A stretch of DNA of 60,217 bases from JBEKUY01 sp049514555 (GTDB taxonomy: Bacteria > Acidobacteriota > Terriglobia > Acidiferrales > UBA7541): positions 1 through 60,217 of the forward strand of contig JBEKUY010000015.1 in NCBI GenBank assembly GCA_049514555.1, read 5' to 3'. Of the stretch, positions 34,473 to 42,712 are shown one piece after another. Under the pieces are notes generated by a model, which was not told the DNA's origin, did no database searches, and saw nothing but the letters and a program-made list of their open reading frames with translations. Position 1 is the first letter of the stretch. Each line of letters starts with the position of its first letter. The position numbers and the translations under genes are program-made.

Positions 34473-35789
34473 GTGTCCGAACACGGAATCGTTATCCCCT
34501 TGAAGGACGATCTGCGCGCGCAGATGAAGAGGGAGTCGCTCGCGACGCGCGTGAAGCGATCGGCGGTGGCCTTTGGCGAGACATTGCGTCTGGCCCTCGA
34601 TGCGCTCTGGGCGCATAAGCTGCGCAGCCTGCTGACGTTGATCGGCGTGATTCTGGCGGTGACCACGCTGGTGGCGGTGATGAGCGTCTTGGCAGGGCTG
34701 AACGGTTACATCGCCGATAAGGTGGCCAACCTCGGGGCCAATGCGTACGTGATCGACCGCTTCGGGATCATCACCAGCCAAGACGAATGGGAAAAGGCAC
34801 AGAAGAGGCCGGTGATTACGCTCGAGGAATACCTGCGTTTGCGCGACATGATGCAGACGATCGACCGCATCGCCGCGATCGAGGTGACGACACAGGATCT
34901 GCGCTCGGGCAACACGTTGATGGAAGACGTGACGTTGGTGGGCGCGACGGCGAATTACACGGAAGTGCGAAATGTCGATCTGGCCGTCGGGCGGGTGCTG
35001 ACCGACGCGGATGATTCGCACCGCGCGCCGGTGTGTTTCATCGGGGCGGATGTGGCGCAGAAGTTTTTCGCGAACGTGGACCCCATCGGCAAAACGTTGC
35101 GCGCGGGAACGCATACGTACGAGGTCGTAGGCGTCGCCCAGGCGGTCGGCACCGTCTTCGGGCAGTCGCAAGACAACTACATCCTGATTCCGCTGGGCAC
35201 TTACCGGAAGGAATGGCACACGGTTTGGGGATCGCTGATGCTCTTCGCGCAGGCGCACAACGCCGAATTGATCGACACTTCGGAGGACGAGGCGCGAATG
35301 TATCTGCGGGCGTGGAGGCACGAGGCGTATTCGGCGCCGGACAGCTTCGGGATTCTGGGGTCGGCGTCGATCACCGATTTGTGGAACCAACTGACCGGGA
35401 ATCTTTTCCAGCTCGCGGTCGCGCTAACGGCGATCTTCTTGGTCGTCGGCGGGATCGTAATCATGAACATCATGTTGGCGAGCGTGACGGAGCGGACGCG
35501 CGAAATTGGGCTGCGGCGTTCGCTGGGAGCGAGGCGGAAACATATCGTCATGCAATTCATGACCGAATCGGCGGTTCTTGCCGCAGTCGGCGGCATGATC
35601 GGGATCGGCCTGGCACTGGTGGCTGCAGCGATCGGGCGCGCGGTGACGCCGATTCCCATCCGGACGCCGGTGAACGCCGTGATTATCGCGCTGGTGCTAT
35701 CGACCAGCGTGGGGCTTTTCTTCGGCATCTATCCGGCGACGCGAGCGGCGAGGCTCGATCCCATCGAAGCGCTGCGCGCGGAAGGCTGA
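34473..35789 (+). CDS. MacB/FtsX-like ABC transporter permease, first of pair
   Basis: A 438-residue permease. The first membrane helix (LRSLLTLIGVILAVTTLVAV, about 50-70) is followed by a periplasmic MacB-type domain (about 75-310), then three helices near 320-345, 365-390 and 405-425. The coupling segment SVTERTREIGLRRSLGARR and the ending LDPIEALRAE are diagnostic. Starts at a GTG. The next gene begins 9 bases on and is a paralogue, so the pair probably forms a heterodimer. No ATP-binding protein lies nearby. Substrate unknown. Confidence 0.92.
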   Translation: MSEHGIVIPLKDDLRAQMKRESLATRVKRSAVAFGETLRLALDALWAHKLRSLLTLIGVILAVTTLVAVMSVLAGLNGYIADKVANLGANAYVIDRFGIITSQDEWEKAQKRPVITLEEYLRLRDMMQTIDRIAAIEVTTQDLRSGNTLMEDVTLVGATANYTEVRNVDLAVGRVLTDADDSHRAPVCFIGADVAQKFFANVDPIGKTLRAGTHTYEVVGVAQAVGTVFGQSQDNYILIPLGTYRKEWHTVWGSLMLFAQAHNAELIDTSEDEARMYLRAWRHEAYSAPDSFGILGSASITDLWNQLTGNLFQLAVALTAIFLVVGGIVIMNIMLASVTERTREIGLRRSLGARRKHIVMQFMTESAVLAAVGGMIGIGLALVAAAIGRAVTPIPIRTPVNAVIIALVLSTSVGLFFGIYPATRAARLDPIEALRAEG

Positions 35790-35798
35790 GAACACGCC

Positions 35799-37037
35799 AT
35801 GGCACAAGCGTACAAAGAGAACCTGCGGCAAGCGTTGGACACGCTGCGGTCACACAAGATGCGAAGCCTGTTGACGGTGCTAGGGGTAGTGCTGGGCGTG
35901 GGCGTGATTATGCTGGTGGCGGCGCTAGTGACCGGGTTCGACGAGCAGGTAACGAACGCCATCTCTCAGTTCGGCACGGATTCGGCGTTCGTTTCGCGGT
36001 TCGATCAGGGATTCCACATCGGGCGAAGGCCGAAGGAAGAACGCGAACGGAAGCCCTTGACGCTGGAGGATGCCGCGGCCATCCAGGAGAGCGGCACCGC
36101 GGTGAAGGACGTGACCGTGTGGATTGCGTGGTGGGAACAGCCGCACAGCGTGCGCACGAAAGCGGGGACCGTCTCGGCGATTGATTTTCGCGGGGTGCAG
36201 CCGAACTTCGCCGACGTGTATGCCAACGCGACGCTGCGCGACGGCCGGTTCATTAGCGAGCCCGAAGACATGCACCGGGAGAAGGTGGTGGTGCTGGGCG
36301 AGAGCGTGGGGCCGGTGCTCTTCCCGAATGGATCGCCGGTGGGACAAGAAGTGCTGATCGACGGCTCGGCATTTCAAGTGATCGGAGTGCTGGAAAAACC
36401 GAAGGGTGGATTCGGGACCAACGATGAGGATCGGCGAGTGCTGATTCCTTACAACACCTTCCGCAAGGTGTATCCGGCAGCCTATGAGAATTCGCTTCGC
36501 GTGCAGGCAAAGCCAAAAATGATCGATCAGATGGTGGACGAGGTGCGCGAGGTGTTGCGCCGGCGCCGGAACGTGAAATACAGCGCACCGGACAATTTCT
36601 CGATTCGCACGGCCGATCAGATGGTCGAGCAATTCCACCAGCTCGTGGGCATGATCGCGCTGGCGATTGTGGTGCTGAGCTCGATCGGGCTGTTGATCGG
36701 CGGCGTGGGCGTGATGAACATCATGCTTGTCAGCGTGACGGAACGGACCCGCGAGATCGGGATTCGAAAAGCCATCGGCGCCCGGCAGAGCGACATTACC
36801 TGGCAGTTTTTGCTCGAGGCCATGACGCTTACCGGCATGGGCGGGATCATCGCGCTCATTTTCGTCAACGGACTAGTGTTGCTGATTCGCGCGACAACCA
36901 CGTGGCGCGCTGCCGTGCCGATCTGGGCGATCGTAGCCGGGATCAGCGTCAGTATCATGATTGGGCTGGTCTTCGGCGTGTGGCCGGCGATGAAGGCCGC
37001 GAAGCTGGATCCGGTGGAAGCACTCCGTTACGAATAA
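35799..37037 (+). CDS. MacB/FtsX-like ABC transporter permease, second of pair
   Basis: A 412-residue paralogue of the preceding gene with the same 1+3 helix layout. First helix MRSLLTVLGVVLGVGVIMLVAAL (about 25-45), periplasmic domain about 50-280, then helices near 285-310, 340-365 and 375-400. Coupling segment SVTERTREIGIRKAIGARQ and ending LDPVEALRYE. The usual operon would add an ATPase (MacB nucleotide-binding domain) and a membrane-fusion protein; neither is present, so these permeases must use distant partners. Confidence 0.92.
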   Translation: MAQAYKENLRQALDTLRSHKMRSLLTVLGVVLGVGVIMLVAALVTGFDEQVTNAISQFGTDSAFVSRFDQGFHIGRRPKEERERKPLTLEDAAAIQESGTAVKDVTVWIAWWEQPHSVRTKAGTVSAIDFRGVQPNFADVYANATLRDGRFISEPEDMHREKVVVLGESVGPVLFPNGSPVGQEVLIDGSAFQVIGVLEKPKGGFGTNDEDRRVLIPYNTFRKVYPAAYENSLRVQAKPKMIDQMVDEVREVLRRRRNVKYSAPDNFSIRTADQMVEQFHQLVGMIALAIVVLSSIGLLIGGVGVMNIMLVSVTERTREIGIRKAIGARQSDITWQFLLEAMTLTGMGGIIALIFVNGLVLLIRATTTWRAAVPIWAIVAGISVSIMIGLVFGVWPAMKAAKLDPVEALRYE

Positions 37038-37067
37038 ACCTGTCTTCGCGATTCTTTGAGCGCCGCC

Positions 37068-37739
37068 TCAGCGGGACGGAGGGTCGGCTCTTGTTCCGTT
37101 CCGAAATTGAGCGAAGGCAGGATCCGTGGCGAATAGCTGGGGGAACTGCGCGACGTACTTGGCCATGCTCGGGTGCCAAAACAAATGGAAATGAAACGCG
37201 TGCATTTCCGCGAGCGCCTGATCCGGCGTCCATCCTTGCTGGGAAATTCGATAGACCGCCATCATCACGCTGGTGCGATCACTGCCGTAACGGCAATGCA
37301 CGAATATTTTCTGGGTCGGATTCGCACGGAGCAATTCGAGAAACTTCACCACTGAGTCTGGCTGAGGGGGATGCCAGCCGCTCAGTGGGATGTCGACGTA
37401 GCGCATCCCGAGGGCTGCCACTTCTTCGCGTTCGTTTCTGCTTTCGCCCCGAGTCTCGAGGTTGATGACCAGCGACACACCAAGTTTTCTCAGTTCGGAA
37501 AGGCCCGTGGCATTGGGTTGGGCCCCACGGTAGAGGAACTCGTTCACTCTGCCGGCGTTCGGCACGCCCGGAATGTCGAGTTTCTGCGCTGCCGGAGGCG
37601 CAATGGTTGCGGCGGTCGAAGTGGCCGCCACGCCCTGGGCGACAGCGGGCGGCGGAATGAGGAGCGCGGTAGCGAGCAGAACACAAATCCACAGAGCGCC
37701 GGAAATCCACAGCCGTTTTGTGGCGGATGGCATCTTCAT
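37068..37739 (-). CDS. Exported dual-specificity/tyrosine phosphatase-like protein
   Basis: A 223-residue protein with an N-terminal signal peptide or anchor (WISGALWICVLLATALLIPP, about 11-30). The phosphatase P-loop is HCRYGSDRTS, matching H-C-x5-R-[ST] with nucleophile C149 and R155. A general acid Asp may be in RYVDIPLSGW. The fold (FLYRGAQPNATGLSELRKLGVSLVINLE) is that of the DSP/PTP family that includes exported phosphatases acting on protein, inositol or lipid phosphates. Activity in the periplasm is inferred. Convergent with the permease pair. Confidence 0.87.
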   Translation of the reverse strand: MKMPSATKRLWISGALWICVLLATALLIPPPAVAQGVAATSTAATIAPPAAQKLDIPGVPNAGRVNEFLYRGAQPNATGLSELRKLGVSLVINLETRGESRNEREEVAALGMRYVDIPLSGWHPPQPDSVVKFLELLRANPTQKIFVHCRYGSDRTSVMMAVYRISQQGWTPDQALAEMHAFHFHLFWHPSMAKYVAQFPQLFATDPAFAQFRNGTRADPPSR

Positions 37740-37898
37740 TCATCACCAACAGGACTATGCTAGGACCCTAAGGGATTTCCGTCAATGCAGGCTTGGCGGC
37801 GCCAATTCGGAGCTTGGGGGATTGCGGTCCGCGCGCAAAGGTACCACTACGAATAGACGCTAGTTCCAAAAAGTTACCACATTTTGCGCTCTTTTCTC

Positions 37899-37927
37899 TT
37901 GACATGGGTTTCGCAACTGCGGATACT
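37899..37927 (+). promoter_or_regulatory. Promoter upstream of the nrdJ leader
   Basis: TTGACA (37899-37904), 17-base spacer, GATACT (37922-37927). The -35 is a perfect consensus. Transcription would begin near 37934, about 350 bases before nrdJ. Confidence 0.65.
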
Positions 37928-37928
37928 G

Positions 37929-38135
37929 CGCTTCCAGATTCGGCGGACCGTGGAAGCGCCAGGCCGGCCTTCGGGGAAGCTGGTCGGCCAGTTAGGAAGC
38001 CACGAAGCCGAGCCGAGTTTTCGCAAAACAAGCCGAGCGCGAAGTCCAGGCTCCGCGCCCGATGTGGCAGCAGGCGCGTGAGCTTCGCCGGGAGGCCGCC
38101 AGAAAGAACGGCTCCCCGGCCGGGTTTTTCTTTTT
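37929..38135 (+). ncRNA. Candidate structured leader RNA or small RNA ahead of nrdJ
   Basis: Starting at the predicted transcript start, GCGCTTCCA pairs with TGGAAGCGC; next GGCCGGCC with GGTCGGCC; then GTTTT-CGC-AAAAC (38017-38029), flanked by three AGCCGAG repeats (38006, 38011, 38031), then the terminator hairpin. Total length is about 200 bases. It may be a transcription-attenuating riboswitch-like leader of nrdJ or an independent small RNA. I do not recognise a known class. Confidence 0.45.
38088..38135 (+). terminator. Intrinsic terminator inside the nrdJ leader
   Basis: CCGGGAGGCCG (38088-38098) pairs with CGGCTCCCCGG (38109-38119) at 10 of 11 positions including a wobble; CCGGG and then TTTTTCTTTTT (38125-38135) follow. 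About 150 bases lie between it and the nrdJ start. Confidence 0.7.
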
Positions 38136-38206
38136 GCGCCATTTTGTTTTGCTCTCTGCGCTCCGATCGAATCGAGCCGCGCGGTGGTTATTGGGCGACG
38201 CGGCGG

Positions 38207-38265
38207 CTCCCACCCCCGACGGTGGGAGTAAACTTGAAGGGTTCCTCCGTGCCTCGAGGGAACCC
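38207..38265 (+). promoter_or_regulatory. Two hairpins just upstream of the nrdJ start
   Basis: CTCCCACC (38207-38214) pairs with GGTGGGAG (38221-38228), and GGGTTCC (38239-38245) with GGAACCC (38259-38265). They end about 20 bases before the GTG and could affect ribosome access or mRNA stability. Confidence 0.5.
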
Positions 38266-38284
38266 AGGGCATGGGGGACGAAAC

Positions 38285-41062
38285 GTGGCAACGACAAAAC
38301 CGGCAATGAGCGGGAAACAGATGGACACGGCAGTCAATCTCCCAATTGCAGGAGCCCGTACGGGGCTCGACTTCAAGCGGAAATTCACGGATGGCAAGGT
38401 AGCACCGTTTGACGCCGTCGAGTGGGAGCTGCGCACCGCACTGATAAGCAATGATAAGGGCCAAACGATTTTCCGGCAGGAGAACGTCGAGGTGCCCAAG
38501 AGTTGGTCGCAGACGGCCACCAACATCGTTGCCAGCAAGTATTTCCACGGGAAACCCGGGACGCGCGAACGCGAGAATTCGGTGCGGCAGCTCATCAGCC
38601 GCGTCGCGAATACGATCGTGCGCTGGGGCGAGGAGGGCGGCTATTTTGCGTCGCCGCAGTCGCGCGACATCTTCCGCGATGAGCTGACCCACCTGCTCGT
38701 GCAGCAGAAGATGAGCTTCAACTCACCGGTGTGGTTCAACCTAGGAGTGCAGCCCAGACCGCAGTGTTCGGCATGCTTCATCAATTCGGTCCACGACAAT
38801 ATGGAATCCATCATGGACCTGGCGAAGACCGAGGGAATGCTTTTCAAGTGGGGCTCGGGCACGGGAACGAATTTTTCCTCGCTGCGGGGGAGCCACGAAC
38901 CCGTCTCGGGGGGCGGAGTTGCTTCGGGTCCGGTCAGCTTCATGAAGGGCTTTGACGCCTTTGCCGGTGTGATCAAGAGCGGGGGCAAGACCCGCCGCGC
39001 CGCGAAGATGGTCATCCTCAACGTCGATCACCCGGACATCCTCGATTTCATCAACTGCAAGCACAAGGAAGAGCGGAAGGCCTACGCGCTGATCGACAAA
39101 GGCTACGACGCCGCGATCGACGGGGAGGCGTACTCGTCCGTGTTCTTCCAGAACGCCAACCACTCCGTGCGCGTGAGCGACGAATTCATGCGCGCGGTCG
39201 AAGAAGACCGCGACTGGTGGACCCGAAACGTCACCGACGGCCAGCCCGTCGAAAAGCACGGCGCACGGGAATTGATGCGGCACATGGCGGACTCGGCCTG
39301 GCACTGCGGCGATCCGGGCATGCAGTACGATACGACGATTAATCGCTGGCACACCTGCAAGAACACAGCCCGCATCAATGCCTCGAATCCCTGCTCGGAG
39401 TATATGTTCCTCGACGACACGGCCTGCAACCTGGCCTCGCTCAATTTGATGAAGTTCCTCGGACCGAACAGCCAGTTTGACGCGGACGCTTTTCGCCATG
39501 CAGTGGACGTGACCATCACCGCGCAGGAAATCCTGGTGGACCGGGCGAGCTATCCGACCGCCAAGATCGCGCAAAATTCGCATGATTTCCGCCCGCTGGG
39601 CCTGGGCTACGCAAACCTTGGCGCGCTGCTGATGTCGCTCGCGCTGCCCTACGACTCCGACGGAGGCCGCGACATGGCCGGCGCGATTACGGCACTGATG
39701 TGCGGCGAGGCCTACGCCCAATCGGCCCGGGTCGCCGAACGCATGGGGCCTTTCCCGGGCTACGCGGTCAACCGCGAGCCGATGCTGGACGTGATTCGCA
39801 TGCACCGCGAATCCGTGCGAGCGATTCATTCGGAGACGGTCCAACCACAGCTCATGCTCGCTGCCCAGCAGGCCTGGAACCAAGCGCTCGAACTCGGAGA
39901 GAAGCACGGCTACAAGAACTCGCAGGTGACAGTGCTGGCTCCCACCGGCACCATCGGCTTCATGATGGACTGCGACACCACCGGCATCGAACCCGACCTG
40001 GCATTGGTCAAGCACAAGAAGCTCGTCGGCGGCGGGGTGATCAAGATTGTGAATAACACGGTGCCGCAGGCGATGATGCGGCTCGGATACACGCCGGAGC
40101 AGACCAGCGAGATCGTGACCTACATCGACGAGCACGCCACCATCGAGGGCGCACCTGGACTGAAGGCCGAGCATCTGCCGGTGTTTGACTGCTCGCTGGC
40201 TCCAGCGGGAGGCGGGCGTTCCATCACCTGGCGGGGTCACCTGCGGATGATGGCCGCGGCGCAGCCTTTTCTTTCCGGCGCGATCAGCAAGACGATCAAC
40301 ATGCCCGAGGAATCTACGGTCGAAGACATCATGCAGGCTTACACCGAGTCCTGGAAGCTGGGGCTCAAGGCGGTAGCCATCTACCGCGACAATAGCAAGT
40401 GCTCCCAGCCGCTCTCCGCCGCCAGCGGGCAGAAGAAGGATGGCGAGAAGGCCTCGGCAATGCCCGAACAGCGCGAACTTTTCGCCCGGCAGCAGCGCGA
40501 AAAGCTGCCCCCCGAGCGGCGCTCCATCACCCATAAGTTCACTGTCGGCGGCCACGACGGCTATATCACCGTCGGCATGTACGACGACGGCCGCCCCGGG
40601 GAGATCTTCATCAAGATGTCGAAAGAGGGCTCGACGATTTCGGGCGTGATGGACGGTTTGGCACTGGCGCTTTCGATCGGCTTGCAGTACGGAGTGCCGC
40701 TCAAGGCGTTCGTTGACAAGCTGATGAACACGCGCTTTGAGCCTTCGGGTTTCACGCAAACAGCCAACATCCGCCTGGTCACCTCCGTGCTCGACTACAT
40801 CGCCCGCTGGTTGGGAGGCAAATTCATCTCCTCCGAGTACCTGAAACTAAACGGCGCATCGGGTAGCGAGGCGGCCCACTCCGGTTCTCATGCCCACGGG
40901 TCCGTTCCCGCGGCGGGGCCGCGAATCCTCGAGATGCCGTCGAGCCGGCCGAGCGAAGAGTACGACAGCGCGCCGACCTGCTCTGAATGCGGCATGCTGA
41001 TGGTGCCAAATGGCTCGTGCTACAAATGCGAGAATTGCGGCAGTACGTCAGGCTGCAGCTAG
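38285..41062 (+). CDS. nrdJ: Vitamin B12-dependent ribonucleotide reductase (class II)
   Basis: A 925-residue adenosylcobalamin-dependent reductase making deoxyribonucleotides without needing oxygen for radical formation. Seen: NSPVWFNLGVQ, CSACFINSVHDNMESI with a redox cysteine, the catalytic loop NPCSEYMFLDDTACNLASLNL with the active-site Cys, and APTGTIGFMMDCDTTGIEPD. A C-terminal metal-binding or redox tail ends with CSECGML...CYKCENCGSTSGC (four CxxC-like pairs). The GTG at 38285 has GGGGGACG in front and the following residues match the family; the upstream in-frame reading is non-coding leader. No inteins. Confidence 0.97.
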   Translation: MATTKPAMSGKQMDTAVNLPIAGARTGLDFKRKFTDGKVAPFDAVEWELRTALISNDKGQTIFRQENVEVPKSWSQTATNIVASKYFHGKPGTRERENSVRQLISRVANTIVRWGEEGGYFASPQSRDIFRDELTHLLVQQKMSFNSPVWFNLGVQPRPQCSACFINSVHDNMESIMDLAKTEGMLFKWGSGTGTNFSSLRGSHEPVSGGGVASGPVSFMKGFDAFAGVIKSGGKTRRAAKMVILNVDHPDILDFINCKHKEERKAYALIDKGYDAAIDGEAYSSVFFQNANHSVRVSDEFMRAVEEDRDWWTRNVTDGQPVEKHGARELMRHMADSAWHCGDPGMQYDTTINRWHTCKNTARINASNPCSEYMFLDDTACNLASLNLMKFLGPNSQFDADAFRHAVDVTITAQEILVDRASYPTAKIAQNSHDFRPLGLGYANLGALLMSLALPYDSDGGRDMAGAITALMCGEAYAQSARVAERMGPFPGYAVNREPMLDVIRMHRESVRAIHSETVQPQLMLAAQQAWNQALELGEKHGYKNSQVTVLAPTGTIGFMMDCDTTGIEPDLALVKHKKLVGGGVIKIVNNTVPQAMMRLGYTPEQTSEIVTYIDEHATIEGAPGLKAEHLPVFDCSLAPAGGGRSITWRGHLRMMAAAQPFLSGAISKTINMPEESTVEDIMQAYTESWKLGLKAVAIYRDNSKCSQPLSAASGQKKDGEKASAMPEQRELFARQQREKLPPERRSITHKFTVGGHDGYITVGMYDDGRPGEIFIKMSKEGSTISGVMDGLALALSIGLQYGVPLKAFVDKLMNTRFEPSGFTQTANIRLVTSVLDYIARWLGGKFISSEYLKLNGASGSEAAHSGSHAHGSVPAAGPRILEMPSSRPSEEYDSAPTCSECGMLMVPNGSCYKCENCGSTSGCS

Positions 41063-41075
41063 GCGGAGTCCCTCC

Positions 41076-41420
41076 GTGAGCAGCGTCGGCAGTCCCGCGG
41101 GTGCGGCGGCCCAAGCGGCCGCGCCGGCGCCGCTGCCGAAAGTGCATGGCTTCCTGCACATTGCTCGACACGGCGGCGGGCCTATTTCCACCTATCTGGT
41201 CACCTACCACCGGCTCGACCGGGATGGCGGGCTACCGCGGCCTGTGGCGGTCGAAGGAGCGCAGGCGCTAATTGAGCTGCTGGAGCGAATCGGCGTGGAC
41301 TTCGGGCGTGGCGAGGTGCGCGGTGCGCTGGAGGACGTCTTGCGATTCGGCTCAGCCAATATCCCCGACCTCTGGCTCAGCGATGAAGAGATGATCGAGA
41401 AGGGGCTCGTTCAAGTTTGA
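41076..41420 (+). CDS. Small protein of unknown function downstream of nrdJ
   Basis: A 114-residue protein. An A/P-rich N terminus (MSSVGSPAGAAAQAAAPAPLP) precedes a compact domain: KVHGFLHIARHGGGPISTYLVTYHRL, GAQALIELLERIGVDFGRGEVRGALEDVLRFGSANIPDLWLSDEEM. No known family recognised. The GTG at 41076 follows GGCGGAG at 7 bases and lies 13 bases after nrdJ, so the two are almost certainly co-transcribed and a role in deoxynucleotide synthesis is a reasonable guess. A strong hairpin after the stop ends the unit. Confidence 0.7.
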   Translation: MSSVGSPAGAAAQAAAPAPLPKVHGFLHIARHGGGPISTYLVTYHRLDRDGGLPRPVAVEGAQALIELLERIGVDFGRGEVRGALEDVLRFGSANIPDLWLSDEEMIEKGLVQV

Positions 41421-41440
41421 TCTGAAGTTGCAGTCAAGAG

Positions 41441-41468
41441 ACGGCCGAAGCGCTAGCGCTTCGGCCGT
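41441..41468 (+). terminator. Perfect 12-bp hairpin ending the nrdJ unit
   Basis: ACGGCCGAAGCG (41441-41452), four-base loop CTAG, CGCTTCGGCCGT (41457-41468), then TCTGCATTGTTG. The T tract is modest; the symmetric hairpin could serve both strands, since the next gene on the minus strand ends 78 bases away. Confidence 0.75.
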
Positions 41469-41546
41469 TCTGCATTGTTGCGAGGGACGCGCGGGAAACC
41501 GGGCCGTCCGCCGGGGTGCACCGCGATGGCTCGCAGCGCCAGTTGT

Positions 41547-41753
41547 CTAGCGCGGCCGCAGAAATGGCCGGTAGCTGGAGAGCGGGCGGGGGCGCAAGCG
41601 AAAGCGCGGTCCAAGCGGCGGCGGAACACCACGAAGCAACTCGCCACAATTGCTGCAGCGCTCGGGACCGCCCACTCCGACGCGGAGCCAGTGACCTCGA
41701 GCTTCACAGATGGGATTGATGCACTGCGCCGTCCAACCGGGCAAATACTGCAC
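41547..41753 (-). CDS. Small zinc-ribbon protein
   Basis: A 68-residue protein with two Cys pairs: CINPIC and, after 15 residues, CSNC, spaced for a zinc ribbon. The rest is Arg/Pro-rich (LRGVPPPLGPRFRLRPRPLSSYRPFLRPR). I remember small proteins with the same CxNPxC...CxxC...VPPPLxPR pattern as hypothetical genes in related genomes. The GTG at 41753 follows AGGGGGA; a TTG further upstream is possible. RNA or DNA binding is a guess from its charge. Confidence 0.62.
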   Translation of the reverse strand: MQYLPGWTAQCINPICEARGHWLRVGVGGPERCSNCGELLRGVPPPLGPRFRLRPRPLSSYRPFLRPR

Positions 41754-41973
41754 AATTCCCCCTGGCAAACATCGGCGAACGGGGCGAATTCTGCGGGAAC
41801 AGTCTTGTGGTGTCAAGCTGAAAAGGTACTAAGTATAGGGGTCGCGTTGCTTTTCCACAGCCCCGTGCTTCTCCACTCTGACGGATGTAACAGTGAAAGA
41901 TTCAGGCTGGCGCGGAGCGCGACCACTGGGGAGATGCGGCCGGCTTCTCCTGAGGCTTTTGCGCTGTGGGCCG

Positions 41974-42567
41974 CTACTTCAGCTTGGCTTCGAGCGAGGC
42001 GACCCTTTCCTTGAGCCGGTCCACTTCTTGCTTCTTGTCTGCGATCTGTCCCTGGAGATCGTCCAGGTGGGCTCTGCCCTTCTTGTCCGACTGGAAATCG
42101 GGGTTGGTGTAGAACTGCTCTCGTTGGAGATCGAAATCACGCTGCGCGAGGTCCAAATCCTTTTGCGCGTCAGCGAGCTGCCGCTTCGCCTCGTTCAGCT
42201 CCGCCTGTTGCTTGGCGGTCTCTCGCGGCTTCTCGGCAGGGGGCGCCACGGTGCCCTCCGTTGACGAGGGCGCCGGGCCTTCGTTCAGTTCCCTTGGTGT
42301 GGTTTGCTCGCCGGCCGAAGCCCCCTTTGCAGAAGAGGACTGCGCACTCGCGGGCGGCGCATTCAGATTGTCGTTCGTCCAGACCTTTTGAGTCTTCGCG
42401 GCTTCTTTCTTCTTTTCCCGGGCCTTGCGGGCCGCCTCAGCAACCGAATCGCTCGGTTCGGTTTGTGATTGGGCCTGGATCGTGACAACCGGGCAAAAGA
42501 GCAGCGCAGCCGCTACCAGGCTGAAGTACCGGAATCTCGGTGCAAAACGCCACATTGGCTGCCTCAT
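41974..42567 (-). CDS. Secreted coiled-coil protein with KVWTND motif, second copy
   Basis: A 197-residue exported protein. Signal peptide (FSLVAAALLFCPVVTIQAQS), a Lys/Glu-rich helix, motif QKVWTNDNLNA (about 55-65), a P/A/S/E-rich linker, then a long coiled coil (about 115-197; DLAQRDFDLQREQFYTNPDF then heptads to the C terminus). It shares motif and layout with the protein at 32752. Start uncertain: ATGs at 42567 and 42555 both have weak ribosome sites. Role unknown; a periplasmic structural or scaffold protein is a fair inference. Confidence 0.72.
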   Translation of the reverse strand: MRQPMWRFAPRFRYFSLVAAALLFCPVVTIQAQSQTEPSDSVAEAARKAREKKKEAAKTQKVWTNDNLNAPPASAQSSSAKGASAGEQTTPRELNEGPAPSSTEGTVAPPAEKPRETAKQQAELNEAKRQLADAQKDLDLAQRDFDLQREQFYTNPDFQSDKKGRAHLDDLQGQIADKKQEVDRLKERVASLEAKLK

Positions 42568-42712
42568 GAACAACCCTTGTCTCATGCTAGCCCCGCGCCG
42601 ACGCCCTGGCAACAGCCTAACCGGGGCTTCGCTCAAACGATAAACCCGTCGGCCCGACGCTCAAGAGAGGAGAACCCTCGTTTTTGAGCTGTTTTCCTTT
42701 ACAATCCTGTGC

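Larger units (their letters stand above)
37740..38284 (+). other. Long regulatory region before nrdJ
   Basis: 545 bases without a protein gene. It contains a good promoter (37899-37927), a strongly structured stretch ending in a terminator (38088-38135), and two strong hairpins close to the nrdJ start (38207-38228 and 38239-38265). I see no match to the conserved B12-riboswitch core. Confidence 0.6.

Noticed and set aside
37930..38284. B12 riboswitch before nrdJ
   Set aside because: I looked for the conserved B12-box and core and did not find them; the leader is kept as an unclassified structured RNA.
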